Assembly (NCBI RefSeq): GCF_001941845.1
Contig: NZ_CP018870.1
Span: 1,953,001-2,017,000, forward strand
Direction: 5' to 3'
DNA from: Streptomyces sp. TN58
GTDB taxonomy: Bacteria; Actinomycetota; Actinomycetes; Streptomycetales; Streptomycetaceae
Length of the DNA stretch: 64,000 nucleotides
Shown: positions 37,275-49,988 of the stretch, piece after piece
Numbering within the stretch: position 1 is the first letter of the stretch
Layout: each line of letters begins with the position of its first letter
Made by a program: the position numbers and the translations under genes
The notes under the pieces: generated by a model
Told to the model about the DNA's origin: nothing
The model's input: the letters and a program-made list of their open reading frames with translations, nothing else
Database searches by the model: none

Positions 37275-37844
37275 CTACAGGCTGTCGAGGAAGCCGATCG
37301 CGGTCTTCCAGGCCTCCTCCGCCGCTTCTGCGTCGTAGTCGTCGAGGTCCGGGTCGGTGAACAGGTGCCCGGCGCCCGGGTAGCTGTGGACCTCGACGTC
37401 CGCCCCGGCCCGCTGCATCCGCAGGTACCAGGCCGTCAGCCAGTCGTGCGGCTCGAAGGGATCCGGGTCGGCGATGTGCAGCTGCACCGGGAGCTCGTCC
37501 ACCGAGGCGTCCTCCTCCAGGTCCGCCGTCCCGTGCAGCAGGAGCAGCCCGCGCGCCTTCTCGTCGGCCAGCGCCAGGTGCTGGGCGAGGGAGCCGCCGA
37601 AGGAGAAGCCGGCGTAGACCAGGCCCCCGTCGGAGTGGGGGGCCGAGGCCAGCACCGCCCGCTTCAGCAGCTCGTCACGGCCGATCTCCTCCTGGTGGGC
37701 CATGCCCTCCTCGACGGTCTCGAAGGTACGCCCCTCGAAGAGGTCCGGCACCTGGACCTGGTGACCGGCCGCGCGCAGCCGGTCGGCCGCCGCGTGCACC
37801 GCGGGCCGCAGCCCGTACGTCGAATGGAAAAGCATGATGTTCAT
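37275..37844 (-). CDS. Dienelactone hydrolase family protein
   Basis: The 189-aa alpha/beta hydrolase has the nucleophile elbow GFSFGG (about residue 98), an Asp in IADPDPFEPHDW and the catalytic His in YPGAGHLFTDP. Classical dienelactone hydrolase uses Cys at the elbow; here it is Ser, so ordinary esterase chemistry is more likely. No chlorocatechol genes are nearby and substrate is unknown. The length is slightly below the usual 230 aa. The 171 bp between its start and the antiporter stop holds nothing clear. Confidence 0.85.
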   Translation of the reverse strand: MNIMLFHSTYGLRPAVHAAADRLRAAGHQVQVPDLFEGRTFETVEEGMAHQEEIGRDELLKRAVLASAPHSDGGLVYAGFSFGGSLAQHLALADEKARGLLLLHGTADLEEDASVDELPVQLHIADPDPFEPHDWLTAWYLRMQRAGADVEVHSYPGAGHLFTDPDLDDYDAEAAEEAWKTAIGFLDSL

Positions 37845-38015
37845 GCCTCCATCGTGCCAGCCGCCCCAGGCCCCGGTACGCCGCGACTCCTGGCGCCCGC
37901 CCCGCCCCTGTGGCGCATTTCACAGCCGGACGGCACGAGGACGGGCGCGCGACGGCGGCCCGTGCGTGACCGACACCACACACCGAGCGTCCCTTCACCG
38001 AGAGGAAGACACCGC

Positions 38016-39608
38016 TCATGGTGCGCGCAGGCTGCGTACGTCGAGGTGGCGCAGCACCCGGTCGACGACCTCCGGGTCGGAGCCCGGCTCGCTGCGGGCG
38101 GCCAGCACCTCGTGGCGGGCGGCCGACATCATCTCCCGCTGGATGCGCTGGACGTCGTGGAGCCGCTGCACGCGCTGCGCGTACGCCTCACGTCGCTCCT
38201 CGTCGACCATGTCCGGACTGATACGGGCGCCCATGTCGTACGCGCGCCGGCTCAGCTGCTCCAGCAGGTCCTCCGGCAGGTCCTCGGCCTCCTCGATCTC
38301 CTTCAGCCGCCGCTTCGCGGCCTTGGCGGCGCGGATCGCCAGCTGCCGCTCGGCCTCCCGCCGGGCGTCGGTGTCCTCCTCCACACCCAGGCGCCGCACC
38401 AGCCACGGCAGGGTCAGCCCCTGGCACACCAGGGTCACCATGATCACCGCGAAGGCGATGAAGACGATCTCGTCCCGGGCGGGGAAGGGCTCGCCGGAGT
38501 CCGTCTTCAGGGGGATGGCGAGGGCCAGGGCCACCGAGGCCACCCCGCGCATCCCGGCCCACCACATGACCACGCTCTCCCGCCAGCTGACCGGGATCTC
38601 CTCGTCGTAGTCGCGCCGCCGGTGCAGCTTCTTGGCGAGCCACCCGGCCGGCAGCAGCCAGACCAGCCGTACGCCGACCACCACCGCCACGACGGCCGCG
38701 GCCCATCCGACCATCTCGCCCAGCCGGTCCTGCGCCGTCCCGAAGACGTTGTGCAGCTCCAGTCCGATCAGCCCGAAGGCGACGCCGGTGACCAGCGTGT
38801 CCACGACCTCCCAGAAGGTGTGCCCGGCCAGGCGCCCCAGGACGTCGTCGGCGTCGGAGGCGTACTCGGCGAGGAACAGGGCCGTCGTCAGCACGGCCAG
38901 CACCCCGGAGCCGTGCAGCTCCTCGGCGAGCACGTACGACACGAACGGCACCAGCAGCGTCAGGCCGATCTGGAGGGTGGCGTCGCCGAGCCTGCCCATC
39001 AGCCGGTGCGTGGTCCAGCCGAGGGCCAGGCCGACGGCGACGGCCACGACGGCGGACAGCACGAACTCCGCGAGCGCGTCGGGCCAGGAGAAGCTGCCGC
39101 TGACGGCGGCGGCGATCGCCACGTGGTAGAGCACGATTGCCGTGACGTCGTTGAAGAGCCCCTCGCCCTCCAGGATCGACACCATGCGCCGGGGCAGCCC
39201 CAGCGATCCGGCGACGGCGGTGGCGGCGACCGGGTCGGGCGGCGCCACGAGCGCGCCGAGCGCGACGGCCGCGGCGAGCGGCAGCGCGGGCACCGCGGAG
39301 TAGGCGACGGCGGCCACGGCGGCCGTCGTGACGAAGACCAGGGCCACGGCCAGCAGCAGGATGGGCCGCACGTTGGCGGCGAACTGCCGCCACGAGGTCC
39401 GCTGTACGGAGGCGTACAGCAGCGGCGGCAGCACCAGCGGCAGGATGTACTCGGGCGGGACCTCGACGTCCGGCACCGCCGGCACCAGGGCGAGGACCGC
39501 CCCGCCGAGGGTCATCAGGACCGGCGCGGGCAGCCCCAGCCGGTCCCCGAGCGGCACCATGACCACGGCCCCGAGGAGGAGCACGAAGAGCAGAGCGAGC
39601 TGATCCAC
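38016..39608 (-). CDS. CPA1 family Na+/H+ antiporter
   Basis: The 530-aa protein has about 12 membrane segments over the first 420 residues. Antiporter motifs of the NhaP/NHE type are present: PPDPVAATAVAG, EGEGLFNDVTAIVLY (ND ion-binding motif near residue 165) and WAGMRGVASVALALA near residue 360. The last 110 residues form a charged cytoplasmic tail with Ala/Arg/Glu-rich helices, probably regulatory. It exchanges Na+ or K+ for H+. It is apparently a single-gene unit between the hydrolase and rluD. Confidence 0.93.
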   Translation of the reverse strand: MDQLALLFVLLLGAVVMVPLGDRLGLPAPVLMTLGGAVLALVPAVPDVEVPPEYILPLVLPPLLYASVQRTSWRQFAANVRPILLLAVALVFVTTAAVAAVAYSAVPALPLAAAVALGALVAPPDPVAATAVAGSLGLPRRMVSILEGEGLFNDVTAIVLYHVAIAAAVSGSFSWPDALAEFVLSAVVAVAVGLALGWTTHRLMGRLGDATLQIGLTLLVPFVSYVLAEELHGSGVLAVLTTALFLAEYASDADDVLGRLAGHTFWEVVDTLVTGVAFGLIGLELHNVFGTAQDRLGEMVGWAAAVVAVVVGVRLVWLLPAGWLAKKLHRRRDYDEEIPVSWRESVVMWWAGMRGVASVALALAIPLKTDSGEPFPARDEIVFIAFAVIMVTLVCQGLTLPWLVRRLGVEEDTDARREAERQLAIRAAKAAKRRLKEIEEAEDLPEDLLEQLSRRAYDMGARISPDMVDEERREAYAQRVQRLHDVQRIQREMMSAARHEVLAARSEPGSDPEVVDRVLRHLDVRSLRAP

Positions 39609-39716
39609 TCCCCCACCCTGCCAGGCCGCCTGGCCCGGCCTCGGCCGCGTCGTCGGGGCGCCGGCCGCGTGTCGGGCCGCGGCGCCCGCCCGGTGCGGCG
39701 GCCCGGGGGGCTGCTC

Positions 39717-40658
39717 CTACTCGCTCTCGGCGCGGATCACGTCGAGGGCGTGCTGGAGGTCGGCCGGGTAGGTGCTCTCGAACTCCACCCACTGCCCGTC
39801 CGCCGGGTGCTCGAAGCCCAGCCGGACCGCGTGCAGCCACTGGCGGGTCAGTCCGAGGCGCTTGGCGACGGTCGGGTCGGCGCCGTAGGTGAGGTCGCCG
39901 ACGCACGGGTGGCGGTGCGCGGACATGTGCACGCGGATCTGGTGCGTACGGCCCGTCTCCAGCTTGACGTCCAGCAGCGAGGCGGCGCGGAAGGCCTCGA
40001 TCAGGTCGTAGTGGGTGACGGACGGCTTGCCGTCCTGGGTCACCGCCCACTTGTAGTCGGCGCTCGGGTGACGGCCGATCGGCGCGTCGATCGTGCCGCT
40101 CATCGGGTCGGGGTGGCCCTGCACCAGCGTGTGGTAGCGCTTGTCGACCACCCGCTCGCGGAACTGGTTCTTCAGCGAGGTGTAGGCGCGCTCCGACTTG
40201 GCGACGGCCATCAGGCCGGACGTGCCGACGTCGAGGCGGTGCACGATGCCCTGCCGCTCGGACGCGCCGGAGGTGGAGATGCGGTAGCCGGCGGCGGCGA
40301 GACCGCCGATGACGGTGGTGCCGGTCCAGCCGGGGCTCGGGTGGGCGGCGACGCCCACGGGCTTCATGATGACGACGATGTCGTCGTCGTCATGGACGAT
40401 CTCCATGCCCGGGACCGGCTCGGCCACGACCTCGACGGGCCGCGGGGGCGCGGGCATCTCGACCTCCAGCCAGGCCCCGCCGTGGACGCGCTCGGACTTC
40501 CCGACGACGCTGCCGTCGACCGACACCTTCCCCTCGGCCGCGAGCTCGGCCGCCTTGGTCCGGGAGAAACCGAACATACGGGCGATGGCGGCGTCGACGC
40601 GCTCGCCTTCGAGGCCATCGGGAACGGGCAGGGTGCGGATCTCGGGAATCGTACTCAC
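39717..40658 (-). CDS. rluD: RluA/RluD family 23S rRNA pseudouridine synthase
   Basis: The 313-aa protein has an N-terminal S4 domain ([24 protein letters not shown]) and the RluA-type catalytic domain with the invariant Asp in [13 protein letters not shown] (about residue 145). [16 protein letters not shown] and VGDLTYG follow. It makes pseudouridine in 23S rRNA; RluD is the best guess because of the S4 domain and the place after lspA. The start is a GTG at 40656-40658, 53 nt after the lspA stop, so the two are likely cotranscribed. Confidence 0.93.
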   Translation of the reverse strand: MSTIPEIRTLPVPDGLEGERVDAAIARMFGFSRTKAAELAAEGKVSVDGSVVGKSERVHGGAWLEVEMPAPPRPVEVVAEPVPGMEIVHDDDDIVVIMKPVGVAAHPSPGWTGTTVIGGLAAAGYRISTSGASERQGIVHRLDVGTSGLMAVAKSERAYTSLKNQFRERVVDKRYHTLVQGHPDPMSGTIDAPIGRHPSADYKWAVTQDGKPSVTHYDLIEAFRAASLLDVKLETGRTHQIRVHMSAHRHPCVGDLTYGADPTVAKRLGLTRQWLHAVRLGFEHPADGQWVEFESTYPADLQHALDVIRAESE

Positions 40659-40711
40659 CCGTCGAGTATGCAGGACTCGGCGCAGCGGCCGTCCCGCGAT
40701 CAGTGCCGCGC

Positions 40712-41272
40712 TCAGTCCTTGTGGACGGTGCCGTCCGGGTCCAGGCCCTTGAAGGACAGGAGCACGATGAGGATGCCGCCGCACACGATCGCCGAGTCCG
40801 CGATGTTGAAGACGGCGAAGTGCGCCGGCGCGATGAAGTCGACGACCGCCCCGCGGAAGACTCCCGGCGAACGGAAGATCCGGTCGGTCAGGTTGCCCAG
40901 CGCGCCGCCCAGCAGCAGGCCCAGGGCGATGGCCCACGGCAGGCTGTAGAGCTTGCGGGCCAGGCGCACGATCACCACGATCACGGCCGCCGCGATGGCG
41001 GTGAAGATGATGGTGAAGGCCTCGCCGAACCCGAAGGCGGCGCCCGGGTTGCGGACCGCCTCGAACTTCAGCAGGTCGCCGATGATCTCGATCGGCGGCT
41101 GGTGCTCCAGCTTCGCCACGACCAGCATCTTGGTGCCGAGGTCCAGCAGGTAGGCGAGCACCGCCACGACGAGCAGCGCCGCGATGCGCCGGCGCCCCCT
41201 GGGCGCCGCCGACTCCGGCTGGGCGTCGTCCCCGACCTCCGGCGTACCGATGATGCGCTCCGCCTCTGCCAC
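40712..41272 (-). CDS. lspA: Lipoprotein signal peptidase
   Basis: LspA removes the signal peptide from diacylglyceryl-modified prelipoproteins made by Lgt. The 186-aa protein has four membrane segments and the conserved regions [24 protein letters not shown], and the two catalytic Asp residues in GAVVDFI and FNIADSAI. The N-terminal 25 residues are acidic and cytoplasmic. The GTG at 41270-41272 was chosen on homology. No clear promoter was seen in the 181 bp between it and the DksA-like gene. Confidence 0.96.
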   Translation of the reverse strand: MAEAERIIGTPEVGDDAQPESAAPRGRRRIAALLVVAVLAYLLDLGTKMLVVAKLEHQPPIEIIGDLLKFEAVRNPGAAFGFGEAFTIIFTAIAAAVIVVIVRLARKLYSLPWAIALGLLLGGALGNLTDRIFRSPGVFRGAVVDFIAPAHFAVFNIADSAIVCGGILIVLLSFKGLDPDGTVHKD

Positions 41273-41453
41273 GTGAGTTCCCCGAACTAGCCGACCCAGG
41301 CTCCTCCTGGACCCTGACCAGACGAGGGTACGCCAGGGCCCCCGCACAGCGCCCGCGGCCGGGACCCCAGAGGTGTCTTCGACGTCCCGTCCGGGTGGCG
41401 GGGTCCGGCACCCCCGCCCTCACGGGCGGCCGACGCCGCTTCGACGACACCCC

Positions 41454-42260
41454 CTAGTGGCGCCGCTCCTGCTTCTGCTTGCAGTCCACGCAGAGGGTGG
41501 CCCGCGGGAAGGCCTGCATCCTGGCCTTGCCGATGGGCTGCCCGCAGTTCTCGCAGAGCCCGTAGGTGCCCGCCTCCAGGCGTTCCAGGGCCCGCTCGGT
41601 CTGCTCCAGCATCGAGCTGGCGTTGGCGGCGAGCGCCAGCTCCGACTCCCGCGTGATGTTCTTGGTGCCCGTGTCGGCCTGGTCGTCGCCGGCGCCGTCG
41701 CCCGAGTCCCGCATCAGGCCGGAGATGGCCACCTCGGAGGCGTCCAGCTCGGCGCGTAGCCGCAGCACCTCCGACGCCAGCTCCGCGCGGGCCTCCTCGA
41801 CCTCCTGGGGCGTCCACGGGTCCTCCCCGGGCCGTACGGCGAGCTCGGCGGGGGCGGCGGGGGCCGTGACCCGGGTCTTGGGCAGCCCGCTCGTGGCGGC
41901 CGCAGCCGTCTTCCTCGCCGCACCGGTGCTCTTCTTGGCAACCACGTTCCGGACTCCCGTCTCCTTCGCGGCGTGCGCCGCCCCCTCGGCTCCGGCCTTC
42001 CTGGCCGTGGCCGTCCGCTTCTCGACGGCGGTCGTCTTCCTGACTGCGGTCGTCTTCCCACCGGCCGCCGACGCCTTCTCGGCCGCGGCCGTCTCGGCCG
42101 CCGACGCCTTCTTGGCCGGAGCCTTCTTCGTCGTCGCCTTCTTCGTCGTCGCCTTCGTCCTCGTGTTCGCCTGAGTCTTCTCGGCGGTCGCCTTGCGGGC
42201 CGCCGTCGCCTTCTCGGCGGGAGCCGGGTTCCCGGAGACCGCTGTCTTCTTCGCCACCAT
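41454..42260 (-). CDS. DksA/TraR zinc-finger protein with a histone-like Lys/Ala-rich N-terminal half
   Basis: The last 110 residues or so are a DksA/TraR domain: a coiled-coil (EVEEARAELASEVLRLRAELDASE), ERALERLEAGTYG, and a four-Cys zinc finger CENCGQPIGKARM...CVDCKQKQ. DksA-type proteins bind RNA polymerase in the secondary channel. The first 150 residues are a repetitive Lys/Ala/Thr tail (for example TKKATTKKAPAKKAS) like histone H1 or the HupS tail, which should bind DNA. The acidic tip residues expected in DksA are not obvious. The ATG at 42258-42260 gives the usual start MVAKKTAV. It is divergent from ileS. Confidence 0.88.
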   Translation of the reverse strand: MVAKKTAVSGNPAPAEKATAARKATAEKTQANTRTKATTKKATTKKAPAKKASAAETAAAEKASAAGGKTTAVRKTTAVEKRTATARKAGAEGAAHAAKETGVRNVVAKKSTGAARKTAAAATSGLPKTRVTAPAAPAELAVRPGEDPWTPQEVEEARAELASEVLRLRAELDASEVAISGLMRDSGDGAGDDQADTGTKNITRESELALAANASSMLEQTERALERLEAGTYGLCENCGQPIGKARMQAFPRATLCVDCKQKQERRH

Positions 42261-42574
42261 GGCCGCGGCCCCTTCACATACCGTGAGATTGCTAGCGAAT
42301 CGTGCCGGAACGATAAATCGGCGCCGTCCCCGCGGCAACGGGGCACGCATCCTTCGAGGTCAACCTGCATCCGTTGTGCCCATCCGGAAGCCCGGTAATC
42401 CGCCACTCACGCCCCACCCGGTCCCACAGCGGCGCCGATGGCCCGTTCGGGTCACTCCCGCCCCGCCCCGGCCCCCGGGCCCGCGCCCCCGCCACGCCGC
42501 GGCCCCGGGCCCCGTACGGGCCCCCGTAAACCGGTCTGCCGCTCGCCCTCCCGGCCCTTACACTGGGCGCAGCG

Positions 42575-42834
42575 AAAGGCATGGACGGGGACGAGTAGCG
42601 TCGGACGCAGCCAGGAGCGACCCGGGGACGGTGAGAGCCCGGGGGCGAGCGCGACGTGAAGGATCACCCCTGAGCCGCCGGAAGAAAGCCGCGGGTCCCC
42701 CGCAGGGCGAGTAGAACCGGCTTCGCACCCCAATGAGGGGGCCACCGGACCCGTCCGGCGGCCAAGGAGGGTGGTACCGCGGGAGCAGCAGTCGGCTCTC
42801 GTCCCTCCGGACGGAAGTGACACCCCGCCGGAGG
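42575..42834 (+). promoter_or_regulatory. T-box riboswitch controlling ileS
   Basis: The leader contains the canonical T-box AGGGTGGTACCGCGG (42768-42782). Upstream, the GTGAAGGATCACC stretch (42655-42667), followed by CCTGAGCC, looks like a specifier loop with ATC (42663-42665) as the isoleucine codon, and GGTGAGAGCCCGGG (from 42630) looks like part of Stem I. Past the T-box, CCTCCGG (42804-42810) is complementary to CCGGAGG (42828-42834) just before ileS, an apparent sequestrator over the GGAGG ribosome site. This is the translational type of T-box known in actinobacteria. Uncharged tRNA-Ile should open it. Transcription start not determined; 42261-42574 shows only promoter-type sequence. 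Confidence 0.9.
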
Positions 42835-42848
42835 AAGAGTTCAGCCTC

Positions 42849-45995
<3,147 letters not shown>

Positions 45996-46044
45996 CCCGA
46001 CGCGGGGCGGGCCGTCCCCGCCGGCGGTCCTGGAGCGCCGCCCC

Positions 46045-46775
46045 TGCCCTCCGGGTGCGGGCCGGTGGCCGCGCCTCAAACGCCGGCGGGGCTGGGTCTG
46101 GTGCCCCCCGACCGGGGCCGGTCGCCGGGGCGCTGCCCCTGCCCTCCGGCTGCGGGCCGGTGGCCGCGCCTCAAACGCCGGCGGGGCTGGGTCTGATGCC
46201 CCCCGGCCGGGGTCGGTCGCTGGGGCGCTGCCCCTGTTCCCCGGCTGCGGGCCGGTGGCCGCGCCTCAAACGCCGGCGGGGCTGGTTTGGTGTCCCCGGC
46301 CGGGGTCGGTCGCGGGGGCGCGGCCCCTGTTCCCCGGCTGCGGGCCGGTGGCCGCGCCTCAAGCGCCGGCGGGGCTGGGGTGGTGTCCCTGGTCGGGGTC
46401 GGTTGGGGGGTGGGGGTGCGGGGCCGCCGGGGGGTGTCTCCTCGGCTCGCGCGGTGCCGCACCTCTCGGCCATACCCGGCGGTGCGCGCTCGTCCTGCGG
46501 GGACACCCCCCACCGTCCCCACACCCCCACCCCGGCCGCCCCGCCCGGCGTCCGGGCCGTGGGGTGGGGACACTCCGGGGGCTCCCCGCAGGCCGAGGCG
46601 CAACCACCGGGTACGACCGAGAAGTGCAGAACGCGCCGAACCGAGGAGAGCCCCCGGAGGGGCACCACCCCACCCCTGTGATCCCGATCAGGGGCACCAC
46701 CCCCAAGCCCCGCCGGCGATTGAGGCGCGGCCACCCGCCCGCACCCGGAGGGCAGGGGCAGCGCCCCCAGACCTG
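46045..46775. repeat. Repeat array B, near-copy of array A
   Basis: The 873-bp gap between convergent ileS and divIVA is almost filled by four tandem units of about 94-96 bp with the GCGCCTCAAACGCCGGCG core or a variant (near 46073, 46168, 46263 and 46357), then a 330-bp element nearly identical to 13230-13590, and finally the inverted core (about 46708-46724). Only a few base changes separate the copies; array B has one extra unit. No gene is present. Confidence 0.92.
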
Positions 46776-46800
46776 AGGCACGGCCAGCGGGAGACGGGAA

Positions 46801-46844
46801 CGGGCCGGGCCCGGTGCCCCCGTGGGGGAACCGGGCCCGGCCCG
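46801..46844 (-). terminator. Hairpin terminator after divIVA
   Basis: Arms 46801-46815 and 46830-46844 pair over 15 bp (CGGGCCGGG...CCCGGCCCG) with an inner CCCCC/GGGGG stem in the loop, 24 nt past the divIVA stop. Confidence 0.85.
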
Positions 46845-46868
46845 TGACTGCCGACTGCGCGGCGGCGC

Positions 46869-48062
46869 CTAGTTGTCGTCCTCGTCGATCAGGAAGCCCC
46901 GCATCGGCGACGGCGCCTGCATCGGCTGCGGCGCAGCCGGCCGCACCGGAGCCATCGGCTGGGTCATCGCCGGGGACATCTGCTGCTGGCCGCCGTAGGA
47001 CGGACCGCCGCCCATCGGGGAGGGACCGCCCATGGACGGACCGCCCATGGTGTGGCCCATCGCACCGGCCGGAGCCATCGACGGAGACGGCGACGGGGGC
47101 AGCGCGGGACCGGCCGGGTTGCGCGGCGGGGCCAGCGAGTCGTCCGCCTGGGTCTCCAGCTGGCGCAGCTGCGACTCCAGGTAGGACTTCAGACGCGTAC
47201 GGTACTCACGCTCGAAGCCCCGCAGGTCCTCGACCTTGCGCTCCAGCGTGGCGCGGGCGGACTCCAGGGAGCCCATCGCGACGCGGTGCTTCTCCTGCGC
47301 GTCCCGCTCCAGCGCGTCGGCCTTGGCGCGGGCGTCCCGCTCCAGGCCCTCGGCGCGCGACCGGGCCTCGCCGACGATCTTGTTGGCCTCGGAGCGGGCC
47401 TCCGCGATCGCCTGGTCGGCGGTCTGCTGCGCCAGCGACAGGACGCGGGCGGCGCTGTCGCCGCCGGGGCCCTGCTGCGGGAGCTGCGGCTGCTGCATCT
47501 GCTGCATGGGCTGGCCCATGGGCTGCATCTGCTGGCCCATCGGCTGCATCTGCTGCCCCATGGGCTGCATCTGCTGGCCGAGCGGGTTCTGGCCGCCCAT
47601 CGACTGCTGCTGCTGCATCGGCTGCTGGCCCATGCCCTGCGGTCCGCCCATGGGGTGCTGCTGCATGGGTCCGCCCATGGGGCCGCCCATCGGGCCGGGG
47701 CCCTGCTGGCCCTGGCCGCCGGGGCCCGGCGGGAGCTGCGGTGCGCCGCCCGGCAGCTGGGGCGGGCCCATCTGCGGGTTCTGCTGCTGCGGCGGGCCGG
47801 ATATGGCCGCGGGCACGGGGGCGCCGGGGCCGCGCTGGTCCTGGGGCTCGGGCTTACGCATGTTCTGCTGCTGCTGGTTCTGCGCGGCGGCACGCGTGGC
47901 GGCAGCCAGCTTGGCGCGCAGGTCCTCGTTCTCGCGCAGCAGGCGCGTCAGTTCGGACTCGACCTCGTCGAGGAAGGCATCGACCTCGTCCTCGTCATAG
48001 CCTTCTCGGAGGCGGACGGTCGTGAACTGCTTGTTCCGCACGTCCTCGGGAGTCAGCGGCAT
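46869..48062 (-). CDS. divIVA: DivIVA polar growth scaffold
   Basis: DivIVA marks hyphal tips and directs polar wall growth in Streptomyces, where it is essential. The 397-aa product has the membrane-binding N domain (LTPEDVRNKQFTTVRLREGYDEDEVDAFLDEVE), a short coiled coil, a Gln/Pro/Met/Gly-rich linker of about 150 residues, a long C-terminal coiled coil (about residues 210-310) and a Pro/Met/Gly-rich tail ending FLIDEDDN. The linker contains three near-exact 21-bp repeats (47521-47583) encoding repeated QQMQPMG. It is the last gene of the ftsZ-pgeF-yggS-sepF-yggT-divIVA cluster. Confidence 0.96.
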   Translation of the reverse strand: MPLTPEDVRNKQFTTVRLREGYDEDEVDAFLDEVESELTRLLRENEDLRAKLAAATRAAAQNQQQQNMRKPEPQDQRGPGAPVPAAISGPPQQQNPQMGPPQLPGGAPQLPPGPGGQGQQGPGPMGGPMGGPMQQHPMGGPQGMGQQPMQQQQSMGGQNPLGQQMQPMGQQMQPMGQQMQPMGQPMQQMQQPQLPQQGPGGDSAARVLSLAQQTADQAIAEARSEANKIVGEARSRAEGLERDARAKADALERDAQEKHRVAMGSLESARATLERKVEDLRGFEREYRTRLKSYLESQLRQLETQADDSLAPPRNPAGPALPPSPSPSMAPAGAMGHTMGGPSMGGPSPMGGGPSYGGQQQMSPAMTQPMAPVRPAAPQPMQAPSPMRGFLIDEDDN

Positions 48063-48144
48063 GTCTTCTTCACCTCTACGTAGTCGTCGGCAGTCGGCTG
48101 GACCGTATCGGGACCGTCCCCGCGCGTGCGGGGAAGCTCATCGT

Positions 48145-48441
48145 TCACACGCTTCTCGCAGCTGTGTTCACGAAGCTGATGAGGATGTAAACGATGATCA
48201 TCAGAACGAAGAAGGACAGGTCGAGTGCCACGCCGCCGAGACGCAACGGCGGGATGAACCGCCGAAGGAGCTTGAGCGGTGGATCGGTGACAGTGTAGGT
48301 GGCCTCCAGGACGACCACCATCGCCTTGCCGGGTTGCCATGAACGTGCGAACTGGAACACATAGTCCATGACCAGTCGGAAGATCAGCACGATCAGGAAG
48401 CACATCAGCACGATGTAGACCACTTGCAGTGCGACGCCCAT
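48145..48441 (-). CDS. yggT: YggT family membrane protein
   Basis: The 98-aa protein has an N-terminal hydrophobic helix (VVYIVLMCFLIVLIFRLVMDYVF), the YggT loop YTVTDPPLKLLRRFIPPLRLGG and a second helix (LSFFVLMIIVYILISF). It is YlmG of Gram-positive sepF/divIVA clusters, with a supporting role in cell or membrane organisation. It lies between sepF and divIVA, with 60-80 bp gaps on both sides. Confidence 0.93.
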   Translation of the reverse strand: MGVALQVVYIVLMCFLIVLIFRLVMDYVFQFARSWQPGKAMVVVLEATYTVTDPPLKLLRRFIPPLRLGGVALDLSFFVLMIIVYILISFVNTAARSV

Positions 48442-48501
48442 CCCGCGCTTCCCTCTCCCCGTTTCCCGATCTGTTCCCGGTCCCGTATCTGACGGATCGG
48501 T

Positions 48502-49119
48502 CTAGCTTTGGTTGAAGAACCCGCCCTCCGCGATGCGGGCCTTGTCCTCCGCCGTGACATCGACGTTAGCAGGCGACAGCAGGAACACCTTCTGTGTCAC
48601 GCGTTCAATGCTGCCGTGCAGACCGAACACGAGTCCGGCGGCGAAGTCCACGAGACGCTTCGCGTCCGTGTCGTCCATCTCCGTGAGATTCATGATCACC
48701 GGAGTGCCCTCACGGAAGTGTTCCCCGATGGTACGGGCCTCGTTGTAGGTCCGGGGGTGCAGTGTCGTGATGCGGTACGGCTCCCGCTCGGAGACGACCT
48801 TGGGCATGATCACGGGGGCGTTCTTCTCCAGGTTCGTGCGATCAGGTGTGATGGATGCCACGGGGGCAATTCGCGCAGGACGTCCGTTTTCCACCGGAAT
48901 TGGGATGGGTTCCCGCTGCGCCGGAGGCTGTACGGCTCGTACCGGTTCGTCCGATACGGGCGACTGGTGCACGGGCTGCTGTCGGCGATCCCGCTCCCGA
49001 GCCCGCTCCATCTCCGGCTCGGGCTCGAACTCGTCGTCGGGGTCGTACCCCGGGTTGTCGTACCGGTCGTCCTCCACGAGGCCGAGGTAGACCGCCATCT
49101 TGCGCATCGCGCCGGCCAT
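48502..49119 (-). CDS. sepF: Cell division protein SepF
   Basis: SepF tethers FtsZ to the membrane. The 205-aa protein starts with an amphipathic membrane-binding helix ([14 protein letters not shown]), has an acidic/Pro-rich linker up to about residue 100, then the SepF core: [51 protein letters not shown] and [11 protein letters not shown]. In Streptomyces several SepF paralogues exist; the one beside ftsZ is the main division protein. The 149-bp gap before it probably holds a promoter. Confidence 0.97.
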   Translation of the reverse strand: MAGAMRKMAVYLGLVEDDRYDNPGYDPDDEFEPEPEMERARERDRRQQPVHQSPVSDEPVRAVQPPAQREPIPIPVENGRPARIAPVASITPDRTNLEKNAPVIMPKVVSEREPYRITTLHPRTYNEARTIGEHFREGTPVIMNLTEMDDTDAKRLVDFAAGLVFGLHGSIERVTQKVFLLSPANVDVTAEDKARIAEGGFFNQS

Positions 49120-49268
49120 TCTCCGAGTCCTCCGCTCTGTGGTGGATCGCCCTGTCGCAGGTGCCGCCGTGTCACGAATGTCACCAACTGCCCGCGATCC
49201 ACGTGGTCTGCCCGCTCATCGGCGGGAATGACCATATTTTCTGCTGTGGTCCGACTTTCTTCGCGACG

Positions 49269-49988
49269 TTACCCGAGCCGGGGTCTCGCGCCGAGTACCG
49301 CAGTGCCGACGCGTACATGTGTCGCACCGGCCACAACGGCCTGTTCCAGGTCTGCGCTCATCCCGGCCGACACCATCGTGGCAGCCGGATGGTCCGCGCG
49401 CAGGCGGGATGACAATTCCATCAACCGCTCGAAGGCGGCCTGTTCGCGTCCCGCGTAGTGGCCGGACAGTGGTGCGACGGTCATCAGTCCGTCGATCCGC
49501 AGTCCGGGTGCCCCGGCGACGAGGTCCGCCAACTCCGCCAGCTGATCGGGTGCGGCGCCGCCCCGGTCCCCCCGCTCGCCCGACTCGGCGTCGAGGGCGA
49601 TCTGGACGAGGCAGCCGAGTTCGCGGCCGGCGCCTGTCGCGGCCGCCGAGAGCGCGGTCACCAGCCGGGGCCGGTCGACGGACTGCACCACATGCGCGTA
49701 TCCCGCCACGGAACGGACTTTGTTGGTCTGCAACTGGCCGACGAAGTGCCAGCTGAGCGGCAGATCCGCGCAGGCCGCGGCCTTGGGGGCGGCGTCCTGG
49801 TCGCGGTTCTCGGCGACATGGCGGACGCCCAGCTCCGCCAGCAGTCGTACGTCGCTCGCGGGGTAGGTCTTGGTGACCACGATGAGGGTCACCTCCTCCC
49901 GCCCCCGCCCCGCCGCGGCGCATGCGGACGAGATACGTTCCTCCACCCGCGCCAGGTTCTCGGCGAGCTCCGACTTACGGTCCGTCAT
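49269..49988 (-). CDS. yggS: YggS family PLP homeostasis protein
   Basis: The 239-aa TIM-barrel protein has the PLP Lys in LIVVTKTYPA (about residue 40), HFVGQLQTNKVR, and the phosphate-site SAGMSADLEQAV near the end. These PLPBP proteins carry PLP without catalysis and help keep vitamin B6 and amino-acid pools in balance. It overlaps pgeF by 14 nt. A purine-rich ribosome site lies before the ATG at 49986-49988. Confidence 0.94.
   Translation of the reverse strand: MTDRKSELAENLARVEERISSACAAAGRGREEVTLIVVTKTYPASDVRLLAELGVRHVAENRDQDAAPKAAACADLPLSWHFVGQLQTNKVRSVAGYAHVVQSVDRPRLVTALSAAATGAGRELGCLVQIALDAESGERGDRGGAAPDQLAELADLVAGAPGLRIDGLMTVAPLSGHYAGREQAAFERLMELSSRLRADHPAATMVSAGMSADLEQAVVAGATHVRVGTAVLGARPRLG

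Noticed and set aside
37981..38040. Start of a + strand gene with a GAGAGGAAG site
   Set aside because: The downstream frame is arginine-rich, overlaps the antiporter coding sequence and ends quickly without a recognisable domain.
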